Assembly: GCA_030647905.1 (NCBI GenBank)
Contig: JAUSJA010000008.1
Coordinates: 62,001-126,000, forward strand
Direction: 5' to 3'
DNA: 64,000 nucleotides
From: Gemmatimonadaceae bacterium
GTDB lineage: Bacteria; Gemmatimonadota; Gemmatimonadetes; Gemmatimonadales; Gemmatimonadaceae
Positions within the stretch are counted from its first letter, which is position 1; each line of letters begins with the position of its first letter. Made by a program: the position numbers and the translations under genes. Positions 52,214 through 61,661 of this stretch are shown piece after piece. Under the pieces are notes generated by a model, which was not told where the DNA came from, searched no databases, and saw only the letters and a program-made list of their open reading frames with translations.

Positions 52214-53146
52214 ATGGCAAGACTACCAGCGGACCGGATCCAGCCGGTGCGACATCAAGCCTCTGTGAGCGAATCCGGCTCACGGGTGATCAGGGCCGCG
52301 CAGATCGGCATGCTCGTCAACGCGGTGCTGGCGCTGGTGAAACTCGTCGCGGGCCTCGTCGGAAATACCTACGCGCTCGTCGCCGACGCGGTCGAGTCCA
52401 CTGGCGACATCTTCGCATCGCTGGTGGTTTGGGGCGGGCTTAGCGTCGCGACCCGTGATCCCGACGAAGACTATCCGTTCGGATATGGAAAGGCGGAGTC
52501 GGTCGCCGCAGCGTTCGTTGCGATCATGCTGCTTGCGGCCGCGGTGGGAATCGCGTTCGTGGCGGTTCGCGAGATCCGGACTCCGCACAAGACCCCCGCA
52601 CCGTGGACGCTCCTCGTTCTCGTCGCCGTGCTCCTCGTGAAGTACGTGCTGTTCAGGCGAGTGGCGGCTACGGGGGAAGAGGCGGGAAGTACTGCCGGCA
52701 AGGCCGACGCATGGCATCATCTCAGCGACGCGATCACCTCGGCGGCGGCTTTCGTCGGAATCTCGATCGCATTGTGGGGCGGCGCGGGCTGGGAGCAGGC
52801 CGATGACTGGGCGGCTCTGTTCGCGTCAGCGATCATCTTCTACAACGGCCTCCGTCTCGCCAGGCCGGCGGTGTACGATCTGATGGACCGCACACCGGGC
52901 GGCGAGATAATTGAGCCGGTGCGAAATGCCGCGGCCGCCGTGAGTGGCGTTCTCGCCGTGGAGAAGCTCTCCGCGCGAAAGGCAGGGCTGGTCTATTACG
53001 TGGACATCCATGTCCAGGCCAACCCGCAAATGTCGCTGCACGATGCGCACGGGCTGAGCGGGGCGGTGAAGAGCGCCATCCGTGCAAGCGTGCCGCGGGT
53101 GTTCGGCGTGCTCGTGCACATGGAGCCGTTCGATGGATCCGGCTAA
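52214..53146 (+). CDS. Cation diffusion facilitator (CDF) family transporter
   Basis: 310 aa. Metal-proton antiporter of the inner membrane with about six helices. Metal-site segments are LVADAVESTGD in helix 2 and DAWHHLSDAITS in helix 5. A cytoplasmic C-terminal domain (VSGVLAVEKLSARKAG, then YVDIHVQANP and HDAHGLSGAVKSAI) is typical of the family. The metal cannot be assigned from sequence. The end overlaps the convergent pntB stop by 4 nt. Confidence 0.9.
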   Translation: MARLPADRIQPVRHQASVSESGSRVIRAAQIGMLVNAVLALVKLVAGLVGNTYALVADAVESTGDIFASLVVWGGLSVATRDPDEDYPFGYGKAESVAAAFVAIMLLAAAVGIAFVAVREIRTPHKTPAPWTLLVLVAVLLVKYVLFRRVAATGEEAGSTAGKADAWHHLSDAITSAAAFVGISIALWGGAGWEQADDWAALFASAIIFYNGLRLARPAVYDLMDRTPGGEIIEPVRNAAAAVSGVLAVEKLSARKAGLVYYVDIHVQANPQMSLHDAHGLSGAVKSAIRASVPRVFGVLVHMEPFDGSG

Positions 53147-54543
53147 ACCGTCTTGAGCGCCTGACTCACCTGTGTCAACGACTGGCGCGCATCGCCGAAG
53201 AGCATGCGCGTTTTCTCGTGATAGAAGAGAGCGTTCTCGATGCCGGCGAAGCCGTGCCCCATGCTGCGCTTGAGAACGATGATGTTGCGCGCCTTGTCCA
53301 CGTCGAGAATCGGCATGCCGTAGATGGGGCTGGACGGATCGTCGCGTGCGGCGGGATTTACGACGTCGTTGGCGCCGACGACGAGCACGACGTCGGTCTG
53401 CGCGAACTCGCCGTTCACCTGGTCCATCTCCAGCAACTGATCGTAGGGTACGTTCGCTTCGGCCAGCAGGACATTCATGTGGCCGGGCATGCGGCCCGCG
53501 ACCGGATGGATTGCGTACTTCACGTCCACACCGCGCTTCTCGAGATCGGTTGCGAGCTCGCGAACGGTGTGCTGTGCTTCCGCGACAGCCAATCCGTAGC
53601 CGGGCACGATGACGACGGTTCGCGCATAGGCAAGGGCGATAGCCGTATCCTCGGCAGTGGTGGAACGGACCTGTCGCTGCGCCGTGTCGGCTGCCGCCGC
53701 TCCGGCCGCCGGCGCCGCTCCAAATGCTCCAAAGAGAACGTTCGCCACGGAACGATTCATCGCTCTGCTCATGAGAAGCGTGAGGAGCGTGCCCGACGCG
53801 CCGACGAGAACTCCCGCGACGACGAGCATCTGGTTGTGCAGAACGAATCCGGTGAGAGCCGCCGCGAGGCCCGTCAGCGAATTGAGAATCGAAATGACGA
53901 CCGGCATGTCTCCGCCGCCGATGGGCAGCACGAAGAGCGCTCCGAGAAGAAGCGCCAGGGCGAACAGTCCCCACAAGCCGGTGGCGCCGGACGTGCCAAG
54001 CACGATGGACACGCCGAGCGCGATCATCGCCAGCACCAGAAGACCGTTGAGCAGTCGCTGCAGCGGAAACTGCAGCGGCTTCCCCGACAGGAGCTCCTGC
54101 AGCTTCCCGAAGGCGATGAGACTTCCCGTGAACGATACGGCGCCGATGATCGTGCCAAGCACGATGGACGACGTCTCGCCCGAGCCTATCGGCTCGGCAT
54201 TTCCCGCCAGCCGGATGTACTCCGCGACCGAGACCAGCGCCGCCGTGGCGCCGCCCATTCCATTGAACAGCGCGACCATCTGCGGCATCGCGGTCATCTG
54301 AACGGTGCGGGCGAACCACGTGCCAATCGCGGCGCCGAGGAGGATGCCGGCACCGATGATCCAGAACGAAAGGATCTGCCGGTCGAGAAGCGTCACCGCA
54401 AGAGCGACCACCATTCCGAACGCGGCCAGCTGGTTTCCGGAGCGAGCCGTTGCCGGAGAGCTGAGCCGCTTCAGCCCGAAGATGAAGAACACGGCCGAGA
54501 CGATGTACGCCGCGGCGATGAGCGATTCGCGTACATCAAGCAT
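53143..54543 (-). CDS. pntB: NAD(P) transhydrogenase subunit beta
   Basis: 466 aa from ATG 54543. The many-helix domain II N-terminal part (FFIFGLKRLSSPATARSGN, FNGMGGATAALVS, SFTGSLIAFGKLQ, GGGDMPVVISILNSLTGLAAALTGF) is followed by NADP-binding domain III (VVIVPGYGLAVAEAQ, GRMPGHMNVLLAEANVPYD, VVGANDVVNPAA). Uses the proton gradient to reduce NADP with NADH. The longer upstream frame is a shadow of pntA2. The start overlaps pntA2 by 8 nt. Confidence 0.94.
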   Translation of the reverse strand: MLDVRESLIAAAYIVSAVFFIFGLKRLSSPATARSGNQLAAFGMVVALAVTLLDRQILSFWIIGAGILLGAAIGTWFARTVQMTAMPQMVALFNGMGGATAALVSVAEYIRLAGNAEPIGSGETSSIVLGTIIGAVSFTGSLIAFGKLQELLSGKPLQFPLQRLLNGLLVLAMIALGVSIVLGTSGATGLWGLFALALLLGALFVLPIGGGDMPVVISILNSLTGLAAALTGFVLHNQMLVVAGVLVGASGTLLTLLMSRAMNRSVANVLFGAFGAAPAAGAAAADTAQRQVRSTTAEDTAIALAYARTVVIVPGYGLAVAEAQHTVRELATDLEKRGVDVKYAIHPVAGRMPGHMNVLLAEANVPYDQLLEMDQVNGEFAQTDVVLVVGANDVVNPAARDDPSSPIYGMPILDVDKARNIIVLKRSMGHGFAGIENALFYHEKTRMLFGDARQSLTQVSQALKTV

Positions 54544-54838
54544 CGCGGCCGTCTCCGGGGCGTTTGCGGAACATCTCGAGCATCCGGTCGGTGACGACGA
54601 AACCGCCGAACACGTTCGCCGCGCCGAACACGACGGCGATGAAGCCGAGGGCCTTGAGCAGCGTCGTGTCCGCCGCACCGGCGACGAGCATTGCGCCGAG
54701 CAGCACGATTCCGTGAATCGCGTTGGTAGCCGACATCAGGGGTGTATGCAGCACGGAAGGCACCCGCGAGATCACCTCGAACCCCACGAACATCGCGAGA
54801 ATGAAGACGTAGACTCCGAGCACGAGTTCCATGCTCAT
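54536..54838 (-). CDS. pntA2: NAD(P) transhydrogenase subunit alpha part 2
   Basis: 100 aa, the membrane part of a split alpha subunit with three or four helices (LGVYVFILAMFVGFEVISRVPSVLHTPLMSATNAIHGIVLLGAML). It starts at ATG 54838, overlapping pntA1 by 4 nt. The longer frame upstream is a shadow of pntA1. Split alpha subunits are common in several phyla. Confidence 0.92.
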   Translation of the reverse strand: MSMELVLGVYVFILAMFVGFEVISRVPSVLHTPLMSATNAIHGIVLLGAMLVAGAADTTLLKALGFIAVVFGAANVFGGFVVTDRMLEMFRKRPGDGRDA

Positions 54839-55989
54839 TGTGCTGCCTCCTCGAGACGGCTGGCGATCGCCGCGTTGCGCACCTGTCCGTTCGCGGTCAC
54901 GCACACCGCTGAGATAATATCGTCGTTCATGTCGAGATTGAGATTTCCGTTGGTGGTCATCAGCGTGACGAGTGCGGCAACATTCTTCGCGTACATCTGG
55001 CTGGCGTGATAGGCGAGGTCGCTGGCGATGTGAAGCGGCGCGATGATCGTGACGCCATGTCGTTCGACCGTCTCTCCGGGCTCCGTCAGCTCGCAGTTGC
55101 CGCCCTGTTCGCCGGCGAGATCCACGATTACCGAGCCCGGCTTCATCGCCGCGACCGTCTCGGCGGTGACGAGCAGCGGCGCGCGCCTGCCGGGTACGAG
55201 CGCGGTCGTAATCACCACATCTGCATTGCGCGCGTGCTCGTGAATGAGCTCCTTCTCGCGCCGGATATGCTCTTCGGCGAGTTCCGTGGCGTATCCGCCC
55301 GCATCCTCTGCGTTCTGCGAGCCGAAGTTCAACTCGATAAACTTGGCGCCGAGGCTTTGCACCTGTTCCTTCACCACAGGGCGGGTGTCGAACGCCTCGA
55401 CGACCGCGCCGATGCGTCGCGCCGTGGCGATCGCCTGAAGCCCGGCGACGCCCGCTCCGATGACGAGAACGCGCGCGGGACGAACCGTACCCGCCGCGGT
55501 CATCAGCATCGGAAAGAATTTCTGGAGGGCATTCGCTGCCAGCAGCACCGCCTTGTATCCGGCGACCGTGCTTTGCGACGACAGTGCGTCCATCATCTGG
55601 GCGCGCGACGTTCGCGGGACGAGCTCCATGCTGCACGCGGTGACGCCAAGCCGCGCGAGACTCCCGAAGATGGAAGGGTCGCCGGATGGCTGAAGAAGTC
55701 CGATGAGAACGGATCCGCTCGACAGAAGATCGAGCTCGTTGCCGGAAGGCCCGATTGCCGGCCTCTGAACCTTGAGCAACATGTCGGCGCCGGAGTATGT
55801 GCTTCTGGCGTCCGCTTCGATCGTTGCGCCGGCCGCCGCATAGGCATCGTCCGTGAATCCCGCCCGGGTGCCGGCTCCGGACTGAATCGCCACCGTGTGA
55901 CCCAGCTTCAACAGTTGTGGAATTACTTCAGGAGCCAGCGCAACTCGCTTTTCGCCGGGGACGATCTCAGTTGGTACCGCTACACGCAT
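54835..55989 (-). CDS. pntA1: NAD(P) transhydrogenase subunit alpha part 1
   Basis: 384 aa, the soluble NAD-binding domain I, related to alanine dehydrogenase. N-terminus RVAVPTEIVPGEKRVALAPE, the nucleotide-binding VLVIGAGVAGLQAIATARRIGAVVEAFDTRP, and GSVIVDLAGEQGGNCELT are diagnostic. First gene of the three-gene leftward operon. Confidence 0.94.
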   Translation of the reverse strand: MRVAVPTEIVPGEKRVALAPEVIPQLLKLGHTVAIQSGAGTRAGFTDDAYAAAGATIEADARSTYSGADMLLKVQRPAIGPSGNELDLLSSGSVLIGLLQPSGDPSIFGSLARLGVTACSMELVPRTSRAQMMDALSSQSTVAGYKAVLLAANALQKFFPMLMTAAGTVRPARVLVIGAGVAGLQAIATARRIGAVVEAFDTRPVVKEQVQSLGAKFIELNFGSQNAEDAGGYATELAEEHIRREKELIHEHARNADVVITTALVPGRRAPLLVTAETVAAMKPGSVIVDLAGEQGGNCELTEPGETVERHGVTIIAPLHIASDLAYHASQMYAKNVAALVTLMTTNGNLNLDMNDDIISAVCVTANGQVRNAAIASRLEEAAQ

Positions 55990-56317
55990 TCATTATCTCG
56001 CTGTTCGATTCCGCGTTCAGTTCCAGCGGTGAAAAAGATACTTCGCGCAGGCGTTCCATGCGGCGCTGTGACCCGGCGCGTGCCTTAGTGCGGTCCGCAG
56101 GCGCTGGTCCCCCCGCCGGTGGAACCCTTCGTCGGCTTTTCGGGTAGCTGAGCCATTCCGTGTACAGATCTTTCTGTTGTGTCCCCGGTTCCGGGGTTAT
56201 GTTGCGCGTTCGTCCGTGTTTGGCCGGTATGTCGGCGTTGTGACCAGATCCAGGCTGAGTAGTCCATATGTTACACTCCCTTTTCCCGGCAGATACGCGT
56301 CGGGCACAATTGATATT

Positions 56318-56404
56318 CCGGCAAACCCGTCGAAAGGCGGCGACGCAAAGCCACGAGGCTAAAGCGGGATCTCTCTCCCGCCACGCTCGTCGGGCTACCG
56401 AAGA
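56318..56404 (+). promoter_or_regulatory. c-di-GMP-I (GEMM) riboswitch
   Basis: GGCAAACCCGTCGAAAGGCGG (56320-56340), GACGCAAAGCCACGAGGCTAA (56342-56362), a variable hairpin (GCGGGA/TCCCGC) and CGTCGGGCTACCGAAG reproduce the GEMM-I consensus: the GNRA-type tetraloop and its receptor, and the GCAAAGCC binding core. It ends 10 nt before the ATG of the M15-type peptidase gene, where folding could affect ribosome access. The rest of 55990-56317 holds a CCCCGG-TT-CCGGGG palindrome at 56183 but no gene I can support. Confidence 0.9.
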
Positions 56405-56413
56405 GGCCTGGAT

Positions 56414-57463
56414 ATGAAAGCTCTCGGTCGTCGCGGACGAAGAAGCGCCGCAATCATCTCACTCGTGGCAGTCGGCGCATCAGCTCCGGTTGCGGCATAC
56501 GCTCAGGTTTCAGTGAATCCTGACGTCGCCGCCCTGGCAAGGCTCGCTGTCGTGGACAGCACCAGTCTCCGGGCGGTCATCGGCAACCTCGCGGGGCAGA
56601 GCGGCAAGCTCCTGGCGCGTTTCGTGGCTCCGCCGCGCTCCCTGCAGATCCCTATTCTCGCCGGGAACCTCAATTACACGGCAAGAATATTACCTGGCAT
56701 TCAGGAGATCGCCGGCGCCAGCCATATCGGACGATTCTCGCTCATCACCATGAAGTCGTTCCGGGACAAGATCGCGGGATCGGTCGGAACGTATCGGGTC
56801 GGCTTCTGGCCGGAGGAAAAAGGCCGGCTGAGGTCGGAGGCCTACGAGAATCCGGAAGGATTCATCGAGGTCACGCAGGAGAATCAGGACACGCGAATCT
56901 CCGAGCACTTCCGCCTGCGCGATTTTCTCACACACGATCAGCACGAAGTCTGGCCCAAGTACCTCGTATTGCGCGAGTCGCTGATCGACAAGCTCGAGCT
57001 GGTCATCCAGGACCTCGAGGACCACGGGGTCCCCGCCCGCAACGTGGAGGTTCTCTCGGGTTTCCGCACCCCGCAGTACAACATGGCTCTCGGAGACGAG
57101 AGCGGCAGGGCGCGCGACAGCCGCCATCAGTTCGGCGACGCGGCGGACATCGTCATTGACAGCAATCACGACGGACGGATGGATGATCTCAACCGCGACG
57201 GCCGCGTCAACGTCCGCGATTCCCGCGTGATCCTCGCCGCAGTCGAGAGAGTCGAGAGCCGTTATCCAGACCTCCTGGGTGGAACGGGACTCTATCACTC
57301 CAACGGGTCACATGGGCCGTTTGCGCACATTGACGTTCGGGGATCGCGCGCTCGCTGGACCAACGGCGCACGCGTTGCATCGAGCCGCCGATCGGCGCGC
57401 CACTCCAGGAAGTCCACAGCGTCGCGGAAGAGCAGCAGGTCGAAGAAGCTCGCGTCGAAATAG
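56414..57463 (+). CDS. Secreted M15-family peptidase with calcium-loop insert, c-di-GMP-controlled
   Basis: 349 aa. A signal peptide ends near AAYAQ. The C-terminal domain has VLSGFRTPQYN, the zinc motif SRHQFGDAADIVID and a final HGPFAHIDVRG, matching M15/DUF882 D,D-carboxypeptidase-like folds. Between these motifs lies DSNHDGRMDDLNRDGRVNVRDS, two DxNxDGxxD-type calcium loops like dockerin. The last 40 residues are Ser/Arg/Lys-rich and may bind the wall or polyanions. A role in remodelling peptidoglycan when c-di-GMP changes is inferred. Confidence 0.82.
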   Translation: MKALGRRGRRSAAIISLVAVGASAPVAAYAQVSVNPDVAALARLAVVDSTSLRAVIGNLAGQSGKLLARFVAPPRSLQIPILAGNLNYTARILPGIQEIAGASHIGRFSLITMKSFRDKIAGSVGTYRVGFWPEEKGRLRSEAYENPEGFIEVTQENQDTRISEHFRLRDFLTHDQHEVWPKYLVLRESLIDKLELVIQDLEDHGVPARNVEVLSGFRTPQYNMALGDESGRARDSRHQFGDAADIVIDSNHDGRMDDLNRDGRVNVRDSRVILAAVERVESRYPDLLGGTGLYHSNGSHGPFAHIDVRGSRARWTNGARVASSRRSARHSRKSTASRKSSRSKKLASK

Positions 57464-57547
57464 GAGCGCGGCCGTGGCAACCATCCGGCTGCCGGACTTG
57501 TCGAAAAAAGCAGCGACGCTCCCTTTATTCTCCAGCGGCCTACTCCA

Positions 57548-57943
57548 ATGACCAGAACCCATCGCTCGATCCTCTTCTCCGGCATCGTCATCGCGTCCAT
57601 CTGGACGGGTGCCGCCACGACTGCCGCAGCTCAGCAAGCCCCGGCAGTGAAGTCGTCGGTGATCGCGAAGCCCGACAGTGGCATCGCAGGGGATTCGGTG
57701 ACGATAGCCGACGTGCAGAAAGCGGCCGACCAGCTTGCCATCGCCGTGCGGGAAGCAGTGAGAAAGGTGACTGAGGATCCCGCGGTCAGGGTCGCGGCTC
57801 TGAAGGTCGCGAAGAACGCCGTGACCGCGGCGCAGGTCGTGATCACCCAGCAGGCCGAAACGCTGCAGGCCGTTCTCGACGCGCTCGCGCGCGAGATCGC
57901 GCAGGCGACCGACAGGCAGCAGGGGAAAACGAAGAATCACTAG
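57548..57943 (+). CDS. Small exported helical protein
   Basis: 131 aa with a signal peptide ending near TAAAQ and an otherwise all-helical sequence (VQKAADQLAIAVREAVRKVTED, then KNAVTAAQVVITQQAETLQAVLDALAREI). No known domain. It follows the M15 peptidase gene by 84 nt and could share its transcript. Confidence 0.6.
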   Translation: MTRTHRSILFSGIVIASIWTGAATTAAAQQAPAVKSSVIAKPDSGIAGDSVTIADVQKAADQLAIAVREAVRKVTEDPAVRVAALKVAKNAVTAAQVVITQQAETLQAVLDALAREIAQATDRQQGKTKNH

Positions 57944-57976
57944 CGTTCTCTGGCGCGCCGCCTATCTTCGGCGCGC

Positions 57977-58798
57977 ATGGCAGCGCGCATGGCACACGAC
58001 GTCTTCCGCGACAACGTAACGGTCATCACCGGTGCCTCGGCAGGCATCGGGCTCGAGGTCGCGCGACAGCTGGCTGGACGTGGCGCCGCGCTCGTTCTTG
58101 CCGCCCGGAATCCGGCGCTGCTCGACGCTGCCGCCGAAAGCTGTCGCGCACTCGGCGCGCGGGCGATTGCCGTTCCCACCGACGTCGCCGACAAAGACCA
58201 GTGCCGTCACCTCATCGCTGCTGCTGTCACGCAATTCGGTCGGTTGGACACGCTGATTAACAACGCCGGCATCAGCATGCATGCCCGCTTCGATGAGCTG
58301 AGCGACATCGAAGCTGTCGAGCGCATCACGAGCATCAACTACTTCGGAAGCGTCTACTGCACCTGGTACGCGCTTCCGCATCTTAAGAAGTCGAAGGGTC
58401 GCCTCGTAGCGATCTCGAGTCTCACCGGCAGGAACGGAGTCCCGACGCGGACGCTGTACGCCGGTACGAAGCACGCCATGGCGGGATTCTTCGACTCGCT
58501 GCGAATCGAGCTCAAGCGTGACGGAGTCAGCGTCTCGGTCATCTACCCAGGATTCGTCGCCACCGACATCGCCAAGCGGGCGCTCGGTCCCGATGGCAAG
58601 TTGCTGGGCACGCGTCCGGTGGCAAAGCACGCAGTCATGAGTGTCGAGGAATGCGCGCGACAGATCATCGACGCGGCCGCAGCACGGCGCCGCGAGATCG
58701 TCATGACGCGGATGGCGCGCATCGGGCTCCTGCTGAAGGCGATAGCGCCCGGAAGAGTCGATCGAATGGCCGAGCGCGCGATCAAGCGCGGTCGTTAG
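57977..58798 (+). CDS. Short-chain dehydrogenase/reductase
   Basis: 273 aa classical SDR. Cofactor motif TGASAGIGLEVARQLAG, LINNAGIS, catalytic Ser in AISSLTG and YAGTK (the YxxxK pair), then YPGFVATDI. Arg/Asp pattern after the second strand (LAARNP) suggests NADP. Substrate unknown. The start at 57977 is uncertain; ATG 57989 is also possible. Confidence 0.9.
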   Translation: MAARMAHDVFRDNVTVITGASAGIGLEVARQLAGRGAALVLAARNPALLDAAAESCRALGARAIAVPTDVADKDQCRHLIAAAVTQFGRLDTLINNAGISMHARFDELSDIEAVERITSINYFGSVYCTWYALPHLKKSKGRLVAISSLTGRNGVPTRTLYAGTKHAMAGFFDSLRIELKRDGVSVSVIYPGFVATDIAKRALGPDGKLLGTRPVAKHAVMSVEECARQIIDAAAARRREIVMTRMARIGLLLKAIAPGRVDRMAERAIKRGR

Positions 58799-58810
58799 CA
58801 AGGCTCCCTG

Positions 58811-61300
58811 ATGCGGACCGGTATCGCCGTCGCATTGCTCGCTGCGCTGCTGTTCGTGGGATTCCGGTCCACCGGGTCGGTGCCCCCGCTCGGTCGGCTG
58901 CTGGATCCGGCGAACGGAGCGTGGGCTGGCGCGGCGGCAACGACCTTCCCCGCGAGACAGAGCGCATCCGTACCCGGACTCGCCGGACCGGTGCAGGTGT
59001 TATTCGATGATCGTGGCGTACCCCACATTTTCGCCGCGAGCGAGGTTGACGCGTACCGCGCTCTCGGATACGTGGTTGCGCGCGATCGCCTTTTCCAGAT
59101 GGAGGCGCAGACGCGTGCCACCGCCGGCAGGCTTACCGAGTGGGCTGGCCCGAAGGCGCTCGAGATTGACAGGGAGAGCCGCGCCCTTGGACTGGCGTGG
59201 GGAGCCGAGAAGAAATTCGCGAGTTATGACCGCTCGTCGCCCGGCTACCAGGCGCTCGAGGCTTATGCGGCCGGCGTGAACACGTGGATCGCGCAGATGC
59301 GGTCGCGCGATCTGCCGATTGAGTACCGGCTTCTCAATGCCCGGCCGATCAAGTGGGAGCCAATCCATTCGATGTACTTTCTGGCCCGCATGTCGCTCAC
59401 GCTGGCGATGAATGACGCGACGATGCGCAGGCTCCGCGCCCAGGCGCTCGTCGGGAAGACAGCCGCGGACGCGCTGTTTCCAGTGAACAGCGCTATCCAG
59501 GAGCCCGTTCAACCGAACGGGACGCGCGCACCGCGATTCGATTTCGCTGTGCTCCCGTCGCCTGGCGCTCCAGATCGAGCGGCGGCGTCTGCGGTGCAGG
59601 TGCGCGAGCAACTTCTCGTGGCACTCGGATTGGGAAAGCACACCGAAACTCAGGACGCGATTGGCAGCAACAACTGGGCGGTATCGCCTTCGCGCGCGTC
59701 CGCGGGGAATGCTTTGCTGGCAGGAGATCCACATCTCGATCTCACGCTGCCGTCGGTCTGGTATGAGATGCACATCGTGGTGCCCGGCAAGCTCGACGTT
59801 GCGGGCGTCGGATTTCCGGGAGTTCCCGGAGTCGTGATCGGATTCAACAGGAACGTTGCCTGGACCTTCACCAATACGGGATCCGATGTAAACGACTTCT
59901 ACATGGAAACGGTGGACGACACAACGCATCCGTCGCGCTACGAGGTGGACGGGCAATGGCGGCCGCTGGAGAAGAGAATCGAGCGATACCTCGACGCGAA
60001 AGGCGCTGCTCTCGCCACCGACACGCTCTACTTCACGCACCGCGGGCCGATGCGAAAGCAGATGGGGGAGTGGCTGTCAATGCGATGGACTGCATACGAG
60101 CCGTCGCATGAGCTCGACAACTTCCTTTCGCTCGGTTACGCCGGCACGGTGAGCGAATGGCTCTATTTCATGCGCGACTACGTGGTGCCCACGCAGAACG
60201 GCATGGTGGCGGATCGCGCCGGCAACATCGCGGTCCGGTCGTCGGGGACTTATCCCATTCGGCCTGGCGACGGGCGCGGCGACGTTATGCGCGACGGCTC
60301 GAAATCAGCAAGTGACTGGACCGGCTCGCTGCCGCTCGACAAGTATCCGTTCGCCATGAATCCGCCGCAGGGCTTTCTCGCTTCCGCGAACCAGCAGCCT
60401 GTGGATCCGCGACACAATCTCAGCTACATGGGATCGGATTGGTATTCGCCATGGCGGGCGATGCAGATCAATGCTCTGCTGCGCGCAGACAGCGCTGTCA
60501 CACCCGATGACATGCGCCGGTTCCAGACCAATCCTGGCAGCGCGCGCGCCGACGCTTTCGTTCCGCGCTTTCTCGCTGCCGCCGCGCGCGAAGACTCGGC
60601 CGGCAGAGCCGATGCCGATCTTCGCGAGGCCGCGCGGCTGCTCGGCGAGTGGAACCGGCTCTACGTCCGCGAGAGCCGCCGCGCCATTCTCTTCGAGGGG
60701 GCGATGCGGCAGCTTGCCGCACGCACGTGGGACGAGCTGACAGAGCCCGACATGAAGGAGAGGGGCAGCACTGGTGACAGCTTCGGCTTTCCGGAAGCGC
60801 AGATGCTGCTCGAGCTGATGCAGGACCCGGCCAATGCGTGGTGGGATGACCGGCGCACGCCGGCGCGGGAAGGTCGCGATGCGATTCTTGCGGCCAGCCT
60901 CCAAGCTGCGTACACAAAGATCAGGGATGAAAAGGGAGCGCCCGACTCGGATGGATGGCTCTGGTCGAACACGAGGCAGGCGAACATTCATCATCTGCTT
61001 CGTATTCCCGCATTTTCGGCGCTGAAAATTCCGGTGCAGGGTGGTCCAGGCACGTTGAGCCCCTCGGGAGGCGCGGGCACACAGGGCGCAAGCTGGAGAA
61101 TGGTCGTCGAGCTCGGTCCCGAAGTCCGCGCGTGGGCCGTCTATCCAGGCGGGCAGTCCGGATCTCCCGCCAGCCCTCGCTACACCGATCGCCTGTCGCG
61201 GTGGGCACTCGGCCAGCTCGATCCGGTTCTCTTCCCGAGGACTCCGGCGGAGCTTGACCGGAAGCGCGTAATCTCGACGCTCACTCTCACGCCGAGGTGA
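58811..61300 (+). CDS. Penicillin acylase family N-terminal nucleophile hydrolase
   Basis: 829 aa with an N-terminal membrane/signal helix (TGIAVALLAALLFVGF). Alpha chain: PVQVLFDDRGVPHIFAASEVDAYRALGYVVARDRLFQME. The autocatalytic cleavage site and Ser nucleophile are in IGSNNWAVSPSRA (about residue 284), then LLAGDPHLDLTLPSVWYEMHI and FTNTGSDVNDFY. Such enzymes cleave amides, including penicillin G, cephalosporins and acyl-homoserine lactones; substrate here is unknown. Periplasmic or secreted. A class A beta-lactamase-like gene lies 2.5 kb downstream. Confidence 0.92.
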   Translation: MRTGIAVALLAALLFVGFRSTGSVPPLGRLLDPANGAWAGAAATTFPARQSASVPGLAGPVQVLFDDRGVPHIFAASEVDAYRALGYVVARDRLFQMEAQTRATAGRLTEWAGPKALEIDRESRALGLAWGAEKKFASYDRSSPGYQALEAYAAGVNTWIAQMRSRDLPIEYRLLNARPIKWEPIHSMYFLARMSLTLAMNDATMRRLRAQALVGKTAADALFPVNSAIQEPVQPNGTRAPRFDFAVLPSPGAPDRAAASAVQVREQLLVALGLGKHTETQDAIGSNNWAVSPSRASAGNALLAGDPHLDLTLPSVWYEMHIVVPGKLDVAGVGFPGVPGVVIGFNRNVAWTFTNTGSDVNDFYMETVDDTTHPSRYEVDGQWRPLEKRIERYLDAKGAALATDTLYFTHRGPMRKQMGEWLSMRWTAYEPSHELDNFLSLGYAGTVSEWLYFMRDYVVPTQNGMVADRAGNIAVRSSGTYPIRPGDGRGDVMRDGSKSASDWTGSLPLDKYPFAMNPPQGFLASANQQPVDPRHNLSYMGSDWYSPWRAMQINALLRADSAVTPDDMRRFQTNPGSARADAFVPRFLAAAAREDSAGRADADLREAARLLGEWNRLYVRESRRAILFEGAMRQLAARTWDELTEPDMKERGSTGDSFGFPEAQMLLELMQDPANAWWDDRRTPAREGRDAILAASLQAAYTKIRDEKGAPDSDGWLWSNTRQANIHHLLRIPAFSALKIPVQGGPGTLSPSGGAGTQGASWRMVVELGPEVRAWAVYPGGQSGSPASPRYTDRLSRWALGQLDPVLFPRTPAELDRKRVISTLTLTPR

Positions 61301-61301
61301 C

Positions 61302-61640
61302 ATGCGCAATCTGGTGAAGGCTCTTCTGCTGGCCGAGGCGTTCGCCGTTACGACGTTCGGACTGGGGTGGTGGTCGGTTCCGATCGTCGCCGCTCTCTGG
61401 GCAGCGTTTTCCACCGATCCAGGCCGCGCGCGAATGGCCGCGCTCTGCGCCGCAGGTGGATGGGCGACGCTGCTTCTTCTGGACGCCGTACGGGGGCCGG
61501 TCGGACTCATGGCGTCGCAGCTCGGAGTAGTGATGCATGTACCGGCCGGGGTGCTTTACGTGCTGACTCTCGTGTTTCCCGCGCTGCTGGCCTGGAGCGC
61601 GGCGACCCTGGCTCCGCGATTTCGCGGGCGCGCCGTGTGA
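61302..61640 (+). CDS. Small membrane protein
   Basis: 112 aa with about four hydrophobic helices, no charged motif and no recognised family. It starts 1 nt after the acylase stop (TGACATG), so the two are co-transcribed. Confidence 0.65.
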   Translation: MRNLVKALLLAEAFAVTTFGLGWWSVPIVAALWAAFSTDPGRARMAALCAAGGWATLLLLDAVRGPVGLMASQLGVVMHVPAGVLYVLTLVFPALLAWSAATLAPRFRGRAV

Positions 61641-61661
61641 ACGATCGCTGACGGAGCTGCG

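Noticed and set aside
53218-54594. 458-codon plus-strand frame across pntB
   Set aside because: It is a shadow of the clearly conserved pntB; composition is typical of GC-rich antisense frames.
56183-56198. CCCCGG-TT-CCGGGG as a terminator for the leftward or rightward genes
   Set aside because: The loop is only two bases and no T-run follows on either strand.
56085-56267. 60-codon minus-strand ORF upstream of the c-di-GMP riboswitch
   Set aside because: No ribosome-binding site or recognisable domain; it lies in the promoter/leader region of the opposite strand.
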